Shown here: in pieces, positions 60,988 to 64,000 of the stretch
Position numbering within the stretch: position 1 is the stretch's first letter
How the letters are laid out: the number at the start of each line of letters is the position of its first letter
Assembly: GCA_019752635.1 (NCBI GenBank)
Contig: JAIELX010000003.1
Location: 48,084-112,083, forward strand
DNA: 64,000 bases
Direction: 5' to 3'
Source of the DNA: Candidatus Obscuribacterales bacterium
GTDB taxonomy: Bacteria; Cyanobacteriota; Vampirovibrionia; Obscuribacterales; Obscuribacteraceae
Made by a program: the position numbers and the translations under genes
The notes under the pieces: model-generated
Told to the model about the DNA's origin: nothing
Database searches by the model: none
Seen by the model: the letters and a program-made list of their open reading frames with translations, nothing else

Positions 60988-62982
60988 ATGTGCGGGATTG
61001 CAGGCTTCTTCAACTCTGAACGCTATCCGGGCGAGCATGAAACAATCGTGCGCGACATGTTGTCGACTATCCTTTTCCGCGGACCGGACGAGATTGGCTA
61101 CTACATAAACGACACTGTTGGCTTTGGTACCACTCGCCTGAGCATTATCGACTTGTCTACTGGATCGCAGCCCATTTGTGATGAGACTGAGCGATATTGG
61201 ATCGCATACAACGGTGAAGTCTATAACTACGTCGAGTTGCGTCGCGAGCTAGAAGCATGCGGGCGCAAGTTTCGAACCGGTAGCGATACCGAAGTAGTAT
61301 TGCAGGCTTGGATTGAGTGGGGATTTGACTCGTTGGCGCGTTTCAACGGCGGGTATGCATTTTGTATCTATGATGCGCAGGAAAATTCGATCGTACTGGT
61401 GCGCGATCGCTTCGGAAAACGACCACTTTTCTATGCGAAGACCGGCGAGACTGTGTTGTTCGCTTCGGAGATGAAGGCGTTTGGTTCCTGGCCCGGGTGG
61501 AGCTATTCGTGGGATGCAGCTGCGTTACAGACTGTATTCTCCTGCTGGACGCCTTTGCCCTCCGACGGTTGCTATCAGGATGTGAAGCAGGTTTTGCCCG
61601 GGTGCTGCGTATTTGTCAGCGGGGCTAAAATTGAGCAGAAACGTTACTGGCAGCCGGACCTTAGCCCGAGACCTTTCACCGGTACAAAGCGCGAAGCGGA
61701 AGAACAGATTCGCAACCTGTTGACGGAAAGTGTGCGGCTGCGGTTGCGCAGTGACGTGGAGGTGGGCACCTATCTAAGCGGTGGGATCGATTCCGCCATT
61801 GTGACAAAATTGGCTCAGAATTTTACCGACAAGCAGATCCATACGTTCTCCGTCGCATTTGAATCGGACGAGTTTGACGAATCCGGATATCAAACCAGGC
61901 TCTCGGAGAGCCTGGGAACCCGGCACCATGTTGTTAAGGTTGTGCAGGACGATATTGCACGCAATTTTCCTGCTGCGCTGGATCACTGCGAAATACCGGT
62001 TTTCCGAACCGCATTCGTGCCGCTGTTCATGCTGTCGAATGCGGTGCAGAAAGCAGGCATAAAAGTCGTGCTTACGGGGGAAGGCGCCGACGAGTGCTTC
62101 TTGGGTTACGACATTTTCAAAGAAGCGCACCTGCTGCGGTCTTGGAGCGAAATGAGTGCTCCGGATAGAGGCGAGTTTATCTCAGGAATGTATCCCTACC
62201 TGAAGCATTTTACGGCTGCCAATGCGCGTTTCCTTGTGCCAATTTACGAACGCCATGCGGATGATTCGATGCGGTGGTCGCTTTCTCATTCGTTGCGTTT
62301 CGCCAACTCCGCTCTTTCGGCAAGGTTGCTACGCACCGGGGTGGGAGGCGAGGAACGCCTTCTTCAGCACATGCAGAGTGAGCACCACGGGTTCTTTCAG
62401 TGGGACGCGGTTCAGCGAGGACAAATGCTTGAGTTTGAGACTTTGCTTAGCGGTTATCTCCTTTCCTCGCAAGGTGATCGCTCAACTCTAGGCAACAGTG
62501 TCGAAAATCGCTGTCCGTTTCTTGATTATCGAGTTTTGGAATTTGCTGCTTCTTTGCCGCTATCCATGAGGCTGGAGAACGGTTTGAAAGAGAAGCAAAT
62601 ATTGAAGGACGCATTTGCTTCTATGCTTCCGTCCGAGATAAGCGCGCGCTCAAAACAACCGTATCGCGCTCCTGATGCCGTCTCATTCTTAGCTAGTACG
62701 GCGAAGTTCGATTACATCGACGATGCTTTGTCCGCTGACGAATTGCGCAAGATCGACGTGCTCGACCAGGATACTTGTCTGCGTTTCGTCGAGCTGATGC
62801 GCAGCAAAGCTCATGACAAGATTAGTCAGTCCGAGAATCAGGCGTTTGTGCTTTTACTTTCGTTGAGCCTCTTGAATTATGCGCTGGTAAGACACGGTCG
62901 CGATTTCAGGAATGCCAGGGTGCATTCCGTCCCCTGCACAGTCTACGATCGCCGCTCATCGGGTGCGCGTATTCGCGCGTAG
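60988..62982 (+). CDS. asnB: Glutamine-hydrolysing asparagine synthase-like amidotransferase
   Basis: A 664-residue class-II amidotransferase. Met is removed to expose Cys 2 (MCGIAGFFNSERYPGEH); glutaminase residues include RLSIIDLSTG, YNGEVYNY and SDTEVVLQAW. The synthetase half has SGGIDSAIVTKLA, FSVAFESDEFDESGY and EGADECFLGYDIF. In surface-glycan or natural-product operons AsnB-like enzymes amidate carboxylates or sugars rather than free Asp. GGAGG precedes the ATG. It starts four bases after fabD and is followed by a terminator. Confidence 0.93.
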   Translation: MCGIAGFFNSERYPGEHETIVRDMLSTILFRGPDEIGYYINDTVGFGTTRLSIIDLSTGSQPICDETERYWIAYNGEVYNYVELRRELEACGRKFRTGSDTEVVLQAWIEWGFDSLARFNGGYAFCIYDAQENSIVLVRDRFGKRPLFYAKTGETVLFASEMKAFGSWPGWSYSWDAAALQTVFSCWTPLPSDGCYQDVKQVLPGCCVFVSGAKIEQKRYWQPDLSPRPFTGTKREAEEQIRNLLTESVRLRLRSDVEVGTYLSGGIDSAIVTKLAQNFTDKQIHTFSVAFESDEFDESGYQTRLSESLGTRHHVVKVVQDDIARNFPAALDHCEIPVFRTAFVPLFMLSNAVQKAGIKVVLTGEGADECFLGYDIFKEAHLLRSWSEMSAPDRGEFISGMYPYLKHFTAANARFLVPIYERHADDSMRWSLSHSLRFANSALSARLLRTGVGGEERLLQHMQSEHHGFFQWDAVQRGQMLEFETLLSGYLLSSQGDRSTLGNSVENRCPFLDYRVLEFAASLPLSMRLENGLKEKQILKDAFASMLPSEISARSKQPYRAPDAVSFLASTAKFDYIDDALSADELRKIDVLDQDTCLRFVELMRSKAHDKISQSENQAFVLLLSLSLLNYALVRHGRDFRNARVHSVPCTVYDRRSSGARIRA

Positions 62983-63015
62983 TCGACTCGCCGAGGTCCG
63001 GTTGTTTGCTGAGGC

Positions 63016-63046
63016 AGAAAGGAGCGCGCTAGCACTCCTTTCTCTT
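63016..63046 (+). terminator. Rho-independent terminator of the acyl-carrier operon
   Basis: AGAAAGGAG (63016-63024) pairs with CTCCTTTCT (63035-63043), followed by CTTTG, 34 bases after the asnB stop. Confidence 0.8.
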
Positions 63047-63071
63047 TGTGAAAGTTGCACAGTCTTCCAGT

Positions 63072-63374
63072 CTAGAAGCCGTAATAGGGGTATCCGTAAT
63101 TGAGGCCCTGTCTGTAAGGATTGTAGTTGTTGTAGTAGCCGGGAGAGCCGTACGCAGGGTCAATGCCTGTTTGTTGGTGGAACTGCAAAGCTTGTCCGGC
63201 AGTATAGGGATCAGGGTAGATCAGGCCTTTCGATGCTTGCTGGTTTAGCCACATTTGTACAGCGGCCCTGTTTGCTGCCTTAAAAGCATCATCTTTCGCT
63301 TCGGCGGGGACGGTCATCGACAGGCAGAATAGAGCGCTGAAAGCAACGGCAATGGTCATTTTTTTGTTACTCAT
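63072..63374 (-). CDS. Small exported Tyr/Asn-rich protein
   Basis: A 100-residue protein with a clear signal peptide (TIAVAFSALFCLSMTVPAEA) and a mature part ending in a Tyr/Asn/Gly-rich tail (GSPGYYNNYNPYRQGLNYGY). Function unknown. GGAGG lies before the ATG; its start overlaps the end of the 65-residue gene by four bases, so the two are coupled. Confidence 0.7.
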   Translation of the reverse strand: MSNKKMTIAVAFSALFCLSMTVPAEAKDDAFKAANRAAVQMWLNQQASKGLIYPDPYTAGQALQFHQQTGIDPAYGSPGYYNNYNPYRQGLNYGYPYYGF

Positions 63375-63568
63375 GGTTGTTTCCTCCGTGCTCTTTCAAT
63401 GACGCTCAGTCTGTCGAAATGCTCCTGAAGGCTTTCACGTACGGGCGTTTTGCGTAGTTCGTCCGGTCTGAATTTGTTTGACAAATATGTCCCGCGCGGG
63501 GGCTTGGGCCCACTATCGGCTACAACGGACTGCTTTGACTGCCCGATTATTTGCTTCGTTTTGTTCAC
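63371..63568 (-). CDS. Short basic hypothetical protein
   Basis: A 65-residue soluble, Lys/Arg/Pro-rich protein (PKPPRGTYLSNKFRPDELRK) with no recognised motif. The GTG start lacks an obvious ribosome site. Its four-base overlap with the next gene is the best argument that it is real. Confidence 0.4.
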   Translation of the reverse strand: MNKTKQIIGQSKQSVVADSGPKPPRGTYLSNKFRPDELRKTPVRESLQEHFDRLSVIERARRKQP

Positions 63569-63699
63569 GTTCTTGTAACGTTCGACCGTTAGTTTGGAAG
63601 TCTGGAGTGTGGTTGTTATTGAGCGACCGAGAGATTGTCCAAAGATGTGTTTTTACGGATATCAGCAATTAGTCGGCATTCATCTTTAGGGGTTCAAAA

Positions 63700-64000
63700 A
63701 TGGGAAAGGAAATTTCGGAAAGTCCAACAATAGATGAAACAACTTCTGTTTCGCCTGATTTCGATGTGTGGAATTTACTAGCCGCTAAGCCTTCGCCGGC
63801 CGAAGACAAAAATGCGATGGACAAGCCATCGGTGAAGGACTCAGCCAAGGATGGCAAGGAAGCAACGCCAGCTTCGAAGAACGAATTGACGGCCTATGAC
63901 GTGATGCCGGCCAAACCAGGTCAGCCGGCCGAAGACAAAAATGCGATGGACAAGCCATCGGTGAAGGACTCAGCCAAGGATGGCAAGGAAGCAACGCCAG
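63700..64000 (+). CDS. Repeat protein (partial, runs off the right edge)
   Basis: A frame of at least 100 residues without stop. The ATG at 63700 has AGGGG eight bases before. It has no signal peptide and is charged: rich in Lys, Asp, Ala and Pro. A 43-residue unit (including PAEDKNAMDKPSVKDSAKDG) is repeated; the parts visible in both copies are identical. The reverse-strand open frames here are shadows of the repeat. It may be an intracellular or surface-linked disordered protein; the function is unknown. Confidence 0.75.
   Translation, partial: MGKEISESPTIDETTSVSPDFDVWNLLAAKPSPAEDKNAMDKPSVKDSAKDGKEATPASKNELTAYDVMPAKPGQPAEDKNAMDKPSVKDSAKDGKEATP
63795..64000. repeat. 129-base in-frame tandem repeat
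   Basis: Bases 63795-63871 and 63924-64000 are identical over 77 bases at a spacing of 129 bases (43 codons). The second copy is cut by the window edge, so the array may continue. Confidence 0.92.

Noticed and set aside
63669..63994. Minus-strand frames containing repeated words at the right edge
   Set aside because: They are the reverse reading of the 129-base repeat; the plus frame has the ribosome site and a charged repeat typical of a protein.
63795..64000. Mobile-element or CRISPR origin of the repeat
   Set aside because: The unit is a whole number of codons in an open frame with no terminal inverted repeats seen.

Overview
The window reads as a chromosomal segment of a Gram-negative-type bacterium related to Cyanobacteria, most probably a non-photosynthetic relative of the Melainabacteria/Vampirovibrionia type (an Obscuribacter-like organism would fit). 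The direct clues are an RpaB-type response regulator that keeps cyanobacterial wording, a Mini-ribonuclease III, a CsaB/TagA glycan pair, an outer-membrane secretin, FHA-like and CHAT/TPR proteins, and no photosynthesis gene. The lineage is inferred; no search was run. I saw no rRNA, tRNA, CRISPR array, phage or insertion sequence. Base composition looks close to balanced, and many long antisense ORFs are shadows.

Layout. 0-10 kb: partial RpaB-like regulator; about 1 kb of non-coding DNA; an orphan secretin; a Cpx-like envelope-stress module (Spy/CpxP-like protein, sensor kinase, response regulator) with a large exported protein in the regulator's operon. 9.5-13.5 kb: glycan cluster of two glycosyltransferases, a WbdD-like methyltransferase/pseudokinase/coiled-coil protein and an unknown. 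13.5-20 kb: BlaI-type repressor, GmhB-like phosphatase, a PAS kinase with a degenerate REC-GGDEF-REC partner, then csaB-tagA-mrnC. 20-30 kb: glcE-glcF, a small TPR protein, a FecR-like protein, RNase D-like protein, gcvPB, a zinc-ribbon membrane protein, ubiB and rph. 30-39 kb: small lipoprotein, gpmI, a phoR-phoB-phoU-holA-LOG run, an emfourin-like protein, and electron transfer flavoprotein genes.

39-46 kb: a BON/SWFGDE gene that looks split by a one-base frameshift, then a striking two-gene operon in which a giant FHA-like/FecR-domain surface protein is translationally coupled to a secreted TPR-CHAT (caspase-like) protein. 46-52.5 kb: fused transporter/spermidine-synthase-like protein, ispG, a stand-alone RadC-type JAB protein and a MATE exporter. 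52.6-55.7 kb: a tightly packed trio with a TOPRIM protein lacking the OLD ATPase, a membrane protein and a TPR protein. 55.8-63 kb: an apparently uncharacterised acyl-carrier-based operon (membrane O-acyltransferase, polytopic protein, GNAT-acyl carrier protein fusion, malonyltransferase-like protein, AsnB) ending in a clear terminator. The right edge holds two small genes and the start of a protein built of near-perfect 43-residue repeats.

How it fits together: envelope and surface themes dominate (secretin, Cpx-like stress response, glycan synthesis and pyruvylation, FHA/FecR/CHAT, acyl modification), mixed with ordinary metabolism (glycolate-type oxidation, glycine cleavage, lower glycolysis, ETF, isoprenoids) and phosphate control (PhoRBU). 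Non-ATG starts (TTG or GTG behind a good Shine-Dalgarno) are frequent, so several starts here were set by the ribosome binding site rather than by the longest frame.
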